From contig CAAEOZ010000302.1 of assembly GCA_900757715.1 (NCBI GenBank), positions 1 to 5,750 on the forward strand: a DNA stretch of 5,750 nt. The letters run 5' to 3'. The translations under genes were made by a program, and so were the position numbers. How positions within the stretch are numbered: position 1 is the stretch's first letter; each line of letters starts with the position of its first letter. Below, one piece after another: positions 5,724-5,750 of the stretch. Origin of the DNA: an uncultured Veillonella sp. Its GTDB lineage: Bacteria > Bacillota > Negativicutes > Veillonellales > Veillonellaceae. Under the pieces are notes generated by a model, which did no database searches, had not been told where the DNA came from, and was given only the letters and a program-made list of their open reading frames with translations.

Positions 5724-5750
5724 ATGCCAACAATTAATCAGCTAGTACGC
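5724..5750 (+). CDS. rpsL: 30S ribosomal protein S12 (first nine codons only)
   Basis: The nine visible codons read MPTINQLVR, the characteristic N-terminus of bacterial S12, a decoding-centre protein of the small subunit. The gene runs off the right edge. The identification rests on this short peptide, the near-perfect ribosome binding site and the position directly after the L7Ae gene, which is the B. subtilis order. rpsG, fusA and tuf would be expected next. The S12 positions involved in streptomycin resistance are outside the window. Confidence 0.93.

Overview
The window looks like chromosomal housekeeping DNA from a low-GC Firmicute of the Negativicutes type, most likely Veillonella or a close relative. 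Three things point there: a Firmicute-style order of rpoC, an L7Ae-family gene and rpsL; a beta' subunit that lacks the large proteobacterial trigger-loop insertion; and strong AAGGAGG-type ribosome binding sites. The genus is an inference from sequence resemblance, because no search was possible.

Layout. Bases 1-2761 hold the 3' two-thirds of rpoC (RNA polymerase beta'), entering from beyond the left edge. A strong hairpin terminator at 2837-2867 follows, with T runs usable in both directions. A 157-base AT-rich gene-free stretch (2868-3024) leads to a convergent gene on the minus strand (3025-5046) for a 673-residue BCCT-family transporter with a BetT-like cytoplasmic tail. Bases 5047-5401 are a divergent regulatory region. 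It holds a possible minus-strand promoter for the transporter, a 12-bp palindrome, a 52-base near-palindrome, and a near-consensus plus-strand promoter with a short structured leader. That promoter drives a small L7Ae/YbxF-type K-turn-binding protein (5402-5647), followed by the first nine codons of rpsL (ribosomal protein S12), which runs off the right edge.

How it fits together. In Bacillus subtilis rpoC, ybxF and rpsL are consecutive on one strand. Here an oppositely oriented osmolyte/quaternary-amine transporter gene sits between rpoC and ybxF. The ribosomal str-type operon is cut off from rpoBC by a terminator and has its own strong promoter.

The most unusual feature is inside rpoC. The stretch between the first and second zinc-site cysteines is about 156 residues longer than in E. 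coli. It reads as three diverged copies of one roughly 75-80-residue module that E. coli and B. subtilis carry once. Nothing in the window looks like a mobile element, CRISPR array, tRNA or rRNA.
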